Source: Puniceicoccales bacterium (GTDB lineage Bacteria > Verrucomicrobiota > Verrucomicrobiia > Opitutales > UBA953). From it: DNA of 6,697 nucleotides. The notes below the pieces were generated by a model. It was not told the origin of the DNA and ran no database searches. It saw only the letters and a list, made by a program, of their open reading frames with translations. Below are positions 1 through 6,383 of this stretch, piece after piece. The translations under genes and the position numbers were made by a program. Location: assembly GCA_031279675.1 (NCBI GenBank), contig JAITIB010000121.1:1-6697 (forward strand), given 5' to 3'. Every line of letters begins with the position of its first letter. Position 1 is the first letter of the stretch.

Positions 1-77
<77 letters not shown>

Positions 78-84
78 GTCAACG

Positions 85-228
85 CCGAGGTGGCGTCGCT
101 TGCGGTGCCATCATTGAAACGGCGCGTTATGAGGGATGTGTTTGTCATGAGCGTGTTGGTGTTTGGTTTTGTTGAGATGTTGGTTGAAACACCGCCGCCG
201 CCTTCGAAAACTCTCCGAGGTGGCGTCG
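85..228. repeat. 14-bp direct repeat CCGAGGTGGCGTCG, two copies
   Basis: The 14-mer CCGAGGTGGCGTCG occurs at 85-98 and again, identically, at 215-228, a period of 130 bp. Flanks differ. The first copy lies inside a small perfect hairpin (ACGCC 82-86 with GGCGT 92-96, loop 87-91), which the second copy cannot form. The pair lies outside any credible gene, so shared coding constraint does not explain it. It may be the core of a dispersed repeat family, but only these two copies are visible here. Confidence 0.6.
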
Positions 229-325
229 GTGATTTCCCGGGGAGTCCATTTTTCCCCAAGAAAAAGACAAGCGAAAAGTGATCGCCACGGATATCCCCTC
301 GTCGCCGGAACCGCATTCTTTTGCG

Positions 326-358
326 GCGCAGCCGCGCCAAGTGCCCGCGCGGTTGCGC
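326..358 (-). terminator. GC-rich stem-loop just past the GH95 stop, possible terminator
   Basis: GCGC (326-329) pairs with GCGC (355-358). After a 2x2 internal loop, CCGCGC (332-337) pairs with GCGCGG (347-352) around a 9-nt loop. The hairpin begins 8 nt past the stop codon of the minus-strand GH95 gene, where a terminator would be expected. It is not followed by a U-tract on the minus strand, so it is not a canonical intrinsic terminator. It could act as an mRNA 3' stabilising hairpin or be part of an intergenic repeat. Confidence 0.35.
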
Positions 359-366
359 ACCTCCGG

Positions 367-2901
367 TTACCGTATCCAATAGGTTTGCCCCGCCTTGACG
401 GGGAAGGCGACAAGGGAGCCTTCGGGCCTGGGATGGGCGGTGGCGGGCAGTTCGGTATCGTTGTGATAGACTTTGACGGGGCGCGGGGTGCGCAGGTGGC
501 AGATGGTGTCCTGAGTGGCGGCAAGGGTGGCATGGGTGAGGGTGGACTCGCGCCAAGCAAGGGCGAGGGTGTAGCCACCGCGGGCGCGGAGGCCTTCGAT
601 GGAGCCGTTTTTCCAAGCCTTGGGGAGGGCGGGCAGGAGGGCGAGGACGCCGTCGTGGCTTTGGAGAAGGAGCTCGGCCATGCCAGCGGTGACACCTTGG
701 ATGCCCTGGTTGCCCTCAAAGGAGGGGGAGATGCGACTGTCTTCCTTGCCGGGGTGGAGGCTGACGTCCACGAGCATTTTGCGGAGGATTGCATGGGCGG
801 CCTCGGCGTCACCGAGACGGGCATACTGGTTGATTTTCCAAGCGCCGGACCAGCCACGGTTGTTGGTGCCACGGCGTTTGAGGGCGACGCGCACGGCGTC
901 GGCAAGCGCGGGAGTTTTGCGGGAGGTGATGTCGTCGTCAGGGTAGGCGGCGTAAAGGTGGGAGAGGTGACGGTGGGTGACCTCCGCTTCATTGAAATCG
1001 TAATACCATTCCTGAAGCTGTCCGTGCCGTCCAATTTTGTGCGGGGGGAGGCGTTTGAGGGCGGCGGTGGCGGCAGCGGCGAGCGTGGGGTCTTCGCCAA
1101 GAGTGGCGGCGGCGGCGGTGTAGTCGCGCAGGAGACGGCGGATGAGTTGGATGTCGCCGGCGCTGCCATAGCTGACGGCGCGGGTTTTTCCCTTGTCGTC
1201 GCGGAAAGAGTTTTCGGGGGAAGTGGAGGGACAGGTGACGAGGTGCCGGTGTCCGCTGTTGGGCTCAGGCGTGAGGTAGGCGAGGACGAATTCGGTGGCG
1301 CCCTTGAGGAGCGGGTAGAGGCGACGGAGGTAGGCGCGGTCGTCAGGGGCGTAGAGGTGGTGTTCGTAGAGTTGCTGGAGGAGCCAGACGCCGGCGAGGG
1401 GATACGTGGCCCAACAGGGCCGCACGTCAGTGGGGGCGGTGTTGAACCAGATGTCGGTGCCATGGTGGGCGCACCAGCCGGGGCTGTTGTAGAGCTCGCG
1501 GGCGGTGCGGGCGCCAGCCTTGGCGAGTTGCTCGGTGAAGCGCAGGAGGGAGTCGTTGAGGACTGGAAGGTTGGTGTTCTCGACGGGCCAATAACATTCC
1601 TGAAGGTTGATGTTGAGCGTCCAGCGTCCGCGCCAACGCCCTTCGATGTCGTCGAGCCAGATGTTATGGTTGTTAAAAGCGAGGGTGCCTTCGCGGGCGG
1701 CGGCAAGGAGGAGGTATCGCCCGTATTGAAAATAGCGGGCTTCGTAAGCGGGGTCGGTGGCGCCCTTGCGAAGAGCCTCCATGCGGGCGGTGGTGGTGGC
1801 ACGGGGGGCGGGGTCATCGCCGAGGTGGAGGCGGCAGGCGGCAAAAAGGGGACGGTAGTCGTCGAGGTGACGTTGGCGAAGGCGGGTGTGGGGAATGACG
1901 GCGTCACGAAGATAGTCTTCGCGCAGAGGATTGTTGTAAATCAAGGCGGAGTGAGGACGGAGGGGAATGGTGGCGTCACGAATGTATCTCTCGCAGCGCG
2001 CGCGGGCATCGGCGGAAACATCGTTCCAATCAACCCAGTTGGTGGCCCCGGCAAGGACGAGGGTAATGGTGGTCGCACCGCGGATGATCAAGGTGTCGTC
2101 GCGGGAACCGCGTCGGAGCGTGCCACCGTCGTGGCGGGCATTCAGGATGGCGTGCCATCGCATTTGCGGCGGGAGAATGCGTTTCCGGGGATTGGTGATT
2201 TTCATCTGCTCACCGGTGAGGGTGGTGCCACCGAGGGCTATGCTGCCGCTGTCGGGCGCGGCAAACGCCGTGGCGCTGGGCTGGAGACTGCTCAGGCGGG
2301 TGTCGAGGTCGAGCTTCCCGGGCTGGTCGGCACTGAGGCGGATGACGATGACTTGGTCGGGGTAACTGGCAAAAATCTCACGTGTGTAATTAACGCCCTC
2401 GTGGGTGTAGCGGACAGTGACGATGCCGTCGTCCATGTTGAGCGCGCGCCAGTAGCGCGAGACTTTGTCCGGCGCGTGCCCGGGGAAGTCGAGATGGAGC
2501 CGCCCCATGGGCTGGTAAGCCTGGACGGACTGCGGGTCACTGTTGAGTTTTTGCACCTCGGCATCGGCGCGCTGCCAGTCATGAGCAAAGGCGTGTTTGC
2601 GGACCCGGTCGAGGATGCGCGGGCCGTCGGGATTGTTGGGATTGTAGGGGCCGCCCGTCCAAAGCGTCTCGTCGTTGAAGGGGATGATTTCGCGGTCAAC
2701 GGCACCGCGCACCATGGCGGCAAAACGCCCGTTCCCGATAGGAAGGCCCTCCCAAAACTTGACGCCGGGCTTGTCGTAACCCCATTCCATGGGGACTTGG
2801 GGGACGGCAATCCCCGCCCCGCCGCCCAGGGCAAACACGGGCGCGGCAAACAAAAACAGCGCCGGCAGAAAACAACAGGTGGAGCGGAACGATTTTTTCA
2901 T
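367..2901 (-). CDS. Secreted GH95 family glycosidase (alpha-L-fucosidase / alpha-L-galactosidase type)
   Basis: An 844-residue exported glycoside hydrolase expected to remove terminal alpha-L-fucose or alpha-L-galactose from glycans by inversion. Residues 1-24 form a Sec signal peptide (KKSFR n-region, hydrophobic core, V-F-A cleavage motif), so it acts in the periplasm or outside. The N-terminal beta domain (about 40-300) carries the family signatures GNGR (57-60) and DETLWTGGP (77-85). The (alpha/alpha)6 barrel (about 375-745) carries N430-I-N432, AHHGTDIW (478-485), QEW with E631 as the likely general acid, HRHLSHL (643-649) and GWSGAWKIN (683-691). A C-terminal beta domain follows. Two positions depart from the fucosidase pattern: T428 stands where I expect a His, and FEGN (728-731) replaces the usual IDGN that carries the catalytic Asp. 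The family call is firm; substrate and activity are open. It is transcribed away from tal. No clear Shine-Dalgarno is seen before the ATG, which was chosen because it precedes the signal peptide. Confidence 0.93.
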   Translation of the reverse strand: MKKSFRSTCCFLPALFLFAAPVFALGGGAGIAVPQVPMEWGYDKPGVKFWEGLPIGNGRFAAMVRGAVDREIIPFNDETLWTGGPYNPNNPDGPRILDRVRKHAFAHDWQRADAEVQKLNSDPQSVQAYQPMGRLHLDFPGHAPDKVSRYWRALNMDDGIVTVRYTHEGVNYTREIFASYPDQVIVIRLSADQPGKLDLDTRLSSLQPSATAFAAPDSGSIALGGTTLTGEQMKITNPRKRILPPQMRWHAILNARHDGGTLRRGSRDDTLIIRGATTITLVLAGATNWVDWNDVSADARARCERYIRDATIPLRPHSALIYNNPLREDYLRDAVIPHTRLRQRHLDDYRPLFAACRLHLGDDPAPRATTTARMEALRKGATDPAYEARYFQYGRYLLLAAAREGTLAFNNHNIWLDDIEGRWRGRWTLNINLQECYWPVENTNLPVLNDSLLRFTEQLAKAGARTARELYNSPGWCAHHGTDIWFNTAPTDVRPCWATYPLAGVWLLQQLYEHHLYAPDDRAYLRRLYPLLKGATEFVLAYLTPEPNSGHRHLVTCPSTSPENSFRDDKGKTRAVSYGSAGDIQLIRRLLRDYTAAAATLGEDPTLAAAATAALKRLPPHKIGRHGQLQEWYYDFNEAEVTHRHLSHLYAAYPDDDITSRKTPALADAVRVALKRRGTNNRGWSGAWKINQYARLGDAEAAHAILRKMLVDVSLHPGKEDSRISPSFEGNQGIQGVTAGMAELLLQSHDGVLALLPALPKAWKNGSIEGLRARGGYTLALAWRESTLTHATLAATQDTICHLRTPRPVKVYHNDTELPATAHPRPEGSLVAFPVKAGQTYWIR

Positions 2902-2989
2902 GGGTGTGAAGCGGAGTGCTTACACGCACGGGCGGCGTTCGTTCCATCGCCGGGAAAAACAAGGCACGCGCCGCATTTGCTACTTGCGT

Positions 2990-3024
2990 AAAACGCCGCG
3001 TTGGTTGTTCCCTGCGGGCGTTTT
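2990..3024 (+). promoter_or_regulatory. Stem-loop in the tal leader, abutting the start codon
   Basis: AAAACGCC (2990-2997) and GGCGTTTT (3017-3024) form a perfect 8-bp inverted repeat around a 19-nt loop. The 3' arm ends one base before the tal ATG at 3026, so the folded form would cover the ribosome-binding region, which has no obvious Shine-Dalgarno. A smaller alternative hairpin, GCGT (2986-2989) with ACGC (2993-2996), shares bases with it and excludes it. Possible roles are translational control or partial termination. No known regulatory RNA family is recognised. Confidence 0.3.
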
Positions 3025-3025
3025 T

Positions 3026-3970
3026 ATGAACCAACTCGAACAGCTCAAACAACACACCACCGTCGTGGCCGACACAGGTGACATCGCCGCCATGCGCGCC
3101 TTCCAACCGCGGGACGCCACCACGAACCCAAGCCTTATCCTCAAGGCCGTGCAAATGCCCGAATACCGCCCGCTGCTCGCCAAGGCCGTCACCGACAACC
3201 GGGGCAAGACCCCCGCCCAAGTCATCGACGCGTTGCTGATACTTTTTGGCACGGAAATCCTCAAGATCGTCCCCGGGCGCGTCTCCACCGAGGTGGACGC
3301 CCGGCTCTCGTTCGACACCTCGGGCACCCTCGCCAAGGCCATGGAGCTCATCGTCCGTTACCAGAAAGCCGGCATCCCGCGCGAGCGCGTCCTCATCAAG
3401 ATCGCCGCCACATGGGAAGGCATCAAGGCCGCCGAGCAACTGGAAAAAAACGGCGTCCATTGCAACCTGACCCTCCTTTTCTCCTTCGCCCAGGCGGTGG
3501 CGTGCGCCGAGGCCCGGGTCCAGCTCATCTCCCCCTTCGTCGGGCGCATCTACGACTGGCACAAGAAAAACACCGGCAGGGAATACGCCGGCGCCGAGGA
3601 TCCCGGCGTCCAGTCCGTCAACAGGATATACAACTACTACAAAAAATTCGGCCACCAAACCGAGGTCATGGGCGCAAGCTTCCGCAACACTGGGCAAATC
3701 CTCGCCCTCGCCGGCTGCGACCTCCTCACCATCTCCCCCAACCTCCTCGACGAGCTCAGCAAAAACACCGCGCCACTCACGCGCGCCCTCTCGCCCCAAT
3801 CCGCGGCCTCCTTCAACATCGAGAAAATTTCCCTCGACGAAAAAACCTACCGCTGGCTGCACAACACCGATGCGATGGCGGTGGAAAAAACCGCCGAGGG
3901 CATCCGCGCCTTTGCCACCGACGGCGACAAGCTCACCGCCCTCGTCGAGCAAACACTCGCCACCACCTGA
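3026..3970 (+). CDS. tal: Transaldolase (TalB type)
   Basis: A 314-residue class I transaldolase, cytoplasmic. It moves a dihydroxyacetone unit between sedoheptulose-7-phosphate and glyceraldehyde-3-phosphate in the non-oxidative pentose phosphate pathway. The sequence follows E. coli TalB closely from the first residues. TTVVADTGDI (11-20) includes D16. DATTNPSLIL (30-39) includes N34. STEVDARLS (87-95) includes E89. LIKIA contains the Schiff-base lysine K125. N147 and T149 lie in CNLTLLFSF, S169 and R174 in ISPFVGR, and GASFRN sits at 216-221. Length matches the family (about 317). The same frame stays open upstream to 2789, but ATG 3026 is chosen because family similarity begins exactly there and the upstream codons overlap the divergent GH95 gene. 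kdsA follows after 26 bp, suggesting co-transcription. Confidence 0.97.
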   Translation: MNQLEQLKQHTTVVADTGDIAAMRAFQPRDATTNPSLILKAVQMPEYRPLLAKAVTDNRGKTPAQVIDALLILFGTEILKIVPGRVSTEVDARLSFDTSGTLAKAMELIVRYQKAGIPRERVLIKIAATWEGIKAAEQLEKNGVHCNLTLLFSFAQAVACAEARVQLISPFVGRIYDWHKKNTGREYAGAEDPGVQSVNRIYNYYKKFGHQTEVMGASFRNTGQILALAGCDLLTISPNLLDELSKNTAPLTRALSPQSAASFNIEKISLDEKTYRWLHNTDAMAVEKTAEGIRAFATDGDKLTALVEQTLATT

Positions 3971-3996
3971 CGCCACCCCGACGCCAACGCCGCCCC

Positions 3997-4794
3997 ATGC
4001 TGCACACTCCCGACAAGCTCCTCCTCCTCGCTGGCCCCTGCGCGCTGGAAAACGCCGGCGTCTGCCACGCCGTCGCCACCCTGCTCGCATCCCTGCGCGA
4101 ACGCCACCGCGACGAGCTCACCATCGTCTTCAAGGGCTCGTTCGACAAAGCCAACCGCACCTCCCACACCGGCCCGCGCGGCCCCGGACTCGACCAGGGC
4201 ATGGAGCTGCTCGCCGCCGTGAAACGTGAATACGCCTTTCCCGTCGTCACCGACGTCCACACCCCGGAACAATGCGCCCGCGTCGCGCAAACCGCGGACG
4301 TGCTGCAAATCCCCGCCTTCCTCTGCCGCCAGACCGACCTCCTCGCCGCCGCCGCGCGGACACACCGCGCGGTCAACGTCAAAAAAGGACAATTCCTCTC
4401 GCCCCACGAAATGACCCACGTCACGGCCAAGCTCCGCGAAAACGGCGCCACGGAAATCTGGCAGACCGAGCGCGGCACCACCTTCGGCTACCAAAACCTC
4501 GTCGTGGACATGCGCGCTTTCCCCATCATGGCCCGCAACGGGCACCCCGTGCTCATGGACGCCACGCACAGCGTGCAACTCCCCGGCGCCGCCAACGGCA
4601 GCTCCGGCGGCCAGCGCGAATACGTCGCCACCCTCGCCAAGGCGGCAATCGCGGCAGGCGCGGACGGGCTTTTCATGGAAACACATCCCAACCCCGAGAA
4701 AGCGATCTCCGACGGCCCAAGCCAGATCCCGCTCGCCCAATTTCAGGACTTGGTCGAAGGCTGCCTGCGCATCTGGCGCGCCGCGCGCCCCTGA
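3997..4794 (+). CDS. kdsA: 3-deoxy-8-phosphooctulonate synthase (KDO-8-P synthase), metal-dependent class
   Basis: A 265-residue cytoplasmic TIM-barrel enzyme condensing phosphoenolpyruvate with arabinose-5-phosphate to KDO-8-phosphate, the precursor of the KDO that links lipid A to LPS core. Visible family motifs are LAGPCA (11-16), FKGSFDKANR (45-54), RGPG (61-64), IPAFLCRQTDLL (105-116), NVKKGQFLSP (127-136), TERGTTFGY (157-165) and DATHSVQLPG (188-197). C15, H191, E228 (in METHP) and D239 match the four metal ligands of the Aquifex-type enzyme; metal-independent enzymes such as E. coli KdsA have Asn at the Cys position. The segment after KANR reads TSHTGPRG, whereas the enzymes I recall have Ser-Phe/Tyr before the Arg. 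The ATG was chosen because the family starts a few residues before AGPCA; no Shine-Dalgarno is evident. It lies 26 bp after tal, whose pathway supplies the pentose phosphate that becomes its substrate. Confidence 0.96.
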   Translation: MLHTPDKLLLLAGPCALENAGVCHAVATLLASLRERHRDELTIVFKGSFDKANRTSHTGPRGPGLDQGMELLAAVKREYAFPVVTDVHTPEQCARVAQTADVLQIPAFLCRQTDLLAAAARTHRAVNVKKGQFLSPHEMTHVTAKLRENGATEIWQTERGTTFGYQNLVVDMRAFPIMARNGHPVLMDATHSVQLPGAANGSSGGQREYVATLAKAAIAAGADGLFMETHPNPEKAISDGPSQIPLAQFQDLVEGCLRIWRAARP

Positions 4795-4872
4795 AAACAC
4801 ACCGCAAACACACCACCACCAAGTGCGCGACAAAAGCCACGGGGTCGCACAAAAAAAAGTTTCACAACGATC

Positions 4873-4906
4873 TTGACCGGGCAGAAAAAAACCGCCTCAA
4901 TATCTT
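4873..4906 (+). promoter_or_regulatory. Possible cysK promoter
   Basis: TTGACC (4873-4878) is a good sigma-70 -35 match in an otherwise GC-rich context. It is flanked by A8 (4851-4858) and A7 (4885-4891) tracts roughly three helical turns apart. The -10 side is weak: CAATAT (4898-4903, spacer 19) or TATCTT (4901-4906, spacer 22). No U-tailed terminator separates kdsA from cysK, so read-through is also possible. The base-composition change supports a regulatory region more than the exact hexamers do. Confidence 0.3.
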
Positions 4907-4944
4907 TGGTTTTAAACTAAAGAACAGAGGAAATGTTTGCAAAC
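4904..4944. promoter_or_regulatory. Two palindromes upstream of cysK, candidate operators
   Basis: CTTTGGTTTTAAACTAAAG (4904-4922) is a 19-bp near-palindrome, 8 of 9 positions matching around a central T. GTTTGCAAAC (4935-4944) is a perfect 10-bp palindrome. Both share a GTTT/AAAC half-site and their centres are about 26 bp apart, close to 2.5 helical turns. They sit between the candidate promoter and the cysK ATG, where a repressor or activator could bind. Which regulator, if any, cannot be told from this window. Confidence 0.3.
4926..4930 (+). promoter_or_regulatory. AGAGG Shine-Dalgarno-like site, start-deciding
   Basis: This is the clearest Shine-Dalgarno-like sequence I found near a start in the window, yet it lies 45 nt before the ATG at 4976 that gives a family-length CysK. 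It is spaced 6 nt from an in-frame TTG at 4937, which would add 13 residues (MQTFPRNSPKHTN). It is also 2 nt from an ATG at 4933 that opens a 7-codon ORF, MFANLPS, ending at 4956. It therefore supports either an extended cysK or a micro-leader. Confidence 0.3.
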
Positions 4945-4975
4945 CTTCCCTCGTAACTCACCAAAACATACCAAC

Positions 4976-5935
<960 letters not shown>

Positions 5936-5972
5936 CACAGCTTCGCTCCAATCCTTCCCAAAACATAAACGC

Positions 5973-5990
5973 CCCGCGCGGACACGCGGG
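5973..5990. repeat. Small GC hairpin after cysK
   Basis: CCCGCG (5973-5978) pairs with CGCGGG (5985-5990) around a 6-nt loop. It lies between the cysK stop and the strong terminator and has no T-tract, so it is not a terminator by itself. It may help protect the transcript end or simply be compositional. Confidence 0.35.
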
Positions 5991-6001
5991 AACGCGCTGA
6001 C

Positions 6002-6049
6002 AACGGGATGTTTGCCTGATTACAATAAAATCACAAACATCCCGTTTTT
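6002..6049 (+). terminator. Rho-independent terminator of cysK
   Basis: AACGGGATGTTTG (6002-6014) pairs perfectly with CAAACATCCCGTT (6034-6046), 13 bp. The stem continues past a CC bulge with TGAT (6017-6020) and ATCA (6030-6033) around a 9-nt loop. TTTTT (6045-6049) gives the U-tract on the plus strand only. It lies 66 nt past the cysK stop in the right orientation to end the cysK transcript. Confidence 0.85.
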
Positions 6050-6083
6050 GCTTCCTCGCTGTTTTGAGTGGGAACGGGATTGT

Positions 6084-6101
6084 GGCGGATTGCAATTCGC
6101 C
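6084..6101. repeat. 18-bp near-palindrome around ATTGCAAT
   Basis: GGCGGATTG (6084-6092) and CAATTCGCC (6093-6101) are reverse complements except for one position, giving an 18-bp palindrome without loop. The sequence AATTCGCCCCTACC that closes it is, from memory, reminiscent of dispersed intergenic palindromes in several bacterial phyla, but family membership cannot be shown from this window. Confidence 0.45.
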
Positions 6102-6184
6102 CCTACCGATTCTCGCGGATACTCGACGGAGCCGCTTTGCGTTGGCAACCCGCGCCGCGCCCCATCGGGACGCAATGTGAGTAA

Positions 6185-6213
6185 CCGTCGGTGAAGCGTA
6201 GCGAAACCGGCGG
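6185..6213. repeat. Inverted repeat with CCGGCGG arm
   Basis: CCGTCGGT (6185-6192) pairs with ACCGGCGG (6206-6213), 7 Watson-Crick pairs and one T-G wobble, around a 13-nt loop. It looks like a REP-type stem-loop; no coding role is apparent. Confidence 0.45.
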
Positions 6214-6234
6214 AACCGCGCCTCCCTTTCTGCG

Positions 6235-6251
6235 GTGCCCTGCAAGGGCAC
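6235..6251. repeat. Tight 7-bp hairpin
   Basis: GTGCCCT (6235-6241) and AGGGCAC (6245-6251) pair perfectly around a 3-nt GCA loop. It has no U-tract on either strand. It belongs to the run of stem-loops in this gene-free interval. Confidence 0.45.
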
Positions 6252-6292
6252 AATATGAGAACAAAAATGAGTGACATAAGGGGCGTCACCAG

Positions 6293-6349
6293 CCAGCCGT
6301 CAACAAGGCGCCATTGAGATTTTCCGCAATGGCGCCCCGTTGGGGCTGG
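6293..6349. repeat. 57-nt nested hairpin repeat
   Basis: The core is a perfect 10-bp stem, GGCGCCATTG (6307-6316) with CAATGGCGCC (6327-6336), around a 10-nt loop. It is extended past an AA/CC internal loop by CAAC (6301-6304) with GTTG (6339-6342), and past another small asymmetry by CCAGCC (6293-6298) with GGCTGG (6344-6349). Twenty pairs in all make it the longest stem in the window. It starts about 34 nt beyond the stop of the minus-strand PEP-CTERM gene but lacks a U-tract there, so a repeat element is more likely than an intrinsic terminator. Confidence 0.6.
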
Positions 6350-6383
6350 TCTTGGGAAACGACTTGTCGGCGTTCCCAATGCC

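Larger units (their letters stand above)
6050..6383. other. Gene-free interval made of inverted repeats
   Basis: Between the cysK terminator and the 3' end of the minus-strand PEP-CTERM gene there is no convincing coding sequence. Two minus-strand frames (5922-6251 and 6020-6379) run across the terminator or the repeats and resemble no family. At least four separate hairpin-capable repeats lie within about 270 bp (6084-6101, 6185-6213, 6235-6251, 6293-6349), plus a weaker TTGCGT (6137-6142) / ACGCAA (6170-6175) pair. The pattern suggests a mosaic of REP-like or MITE-like intergenic repeats. Confidence 0.55.

Noticed and set aside
85..228. Possible CRISPR-like repeat
   Set aside because: Only two copies of a 14-mer with 116 bp between them and no cas genes; spacing and repeat length do not fit an array.
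145..360. 71-codon minus-strand ORF after the GH95 gene
   Set aside because: GTG start inside a hairpin, no Shine-Dalgarno, runs through repeat-like sequence, no family similarity. Probably a spurious product of a repeat.
111..1907. Minus-strand 598-codon frame, very rich in Pro/Ser/Thr/Ala
   Set aside because: Out-of-frame reading of the GH95 gene; low-complexity composition and no family similarity.
163..2991. Plus-strand open frame of 942 codons antisense to the GH95 gene
   Set aside because: Gly/Val/Ala/Glu-rich translation with no recognisable domain. It mirrors a strongly supported GH95 gene and is expected from GC-rich codon usage on the opposite strand.
2789..3025. 79-codon upstream extension of the transaldolase frame
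   Set aside because: Overlaps the divergent GH95 gene, and TalB similarity begins precisely at the ATG at 3026.
2696..4090. Minus-strand 464-codon frame across tal
   Set aside because: Antisense to a near-canonical transaldolase whose catalytic residues are intact; the translation has no domain.
3847..4833. Minus-strand 328-codon frame across kdsA
   Set aside because: Antisense shadow of kdsA, Gly/Val/Glu-rich, no recognisable motifs.
4823..4858. Stem-loop after kdsA (4823-4831 with 4844-4850) next to an A8 tract
   Set aside because: Only 7 pairs with a 2-nt bulge, and the plus-strand tail is A rather than T, so it is not a terminator for kdsA.
6020..6379. 119-codon minus-strand ORF ahead of the PEP-CTERM gene end
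   Set aside because: Covers the hairpin cluster and part of the terminator; no recognisable domain, best explained as translated repeat DNA.
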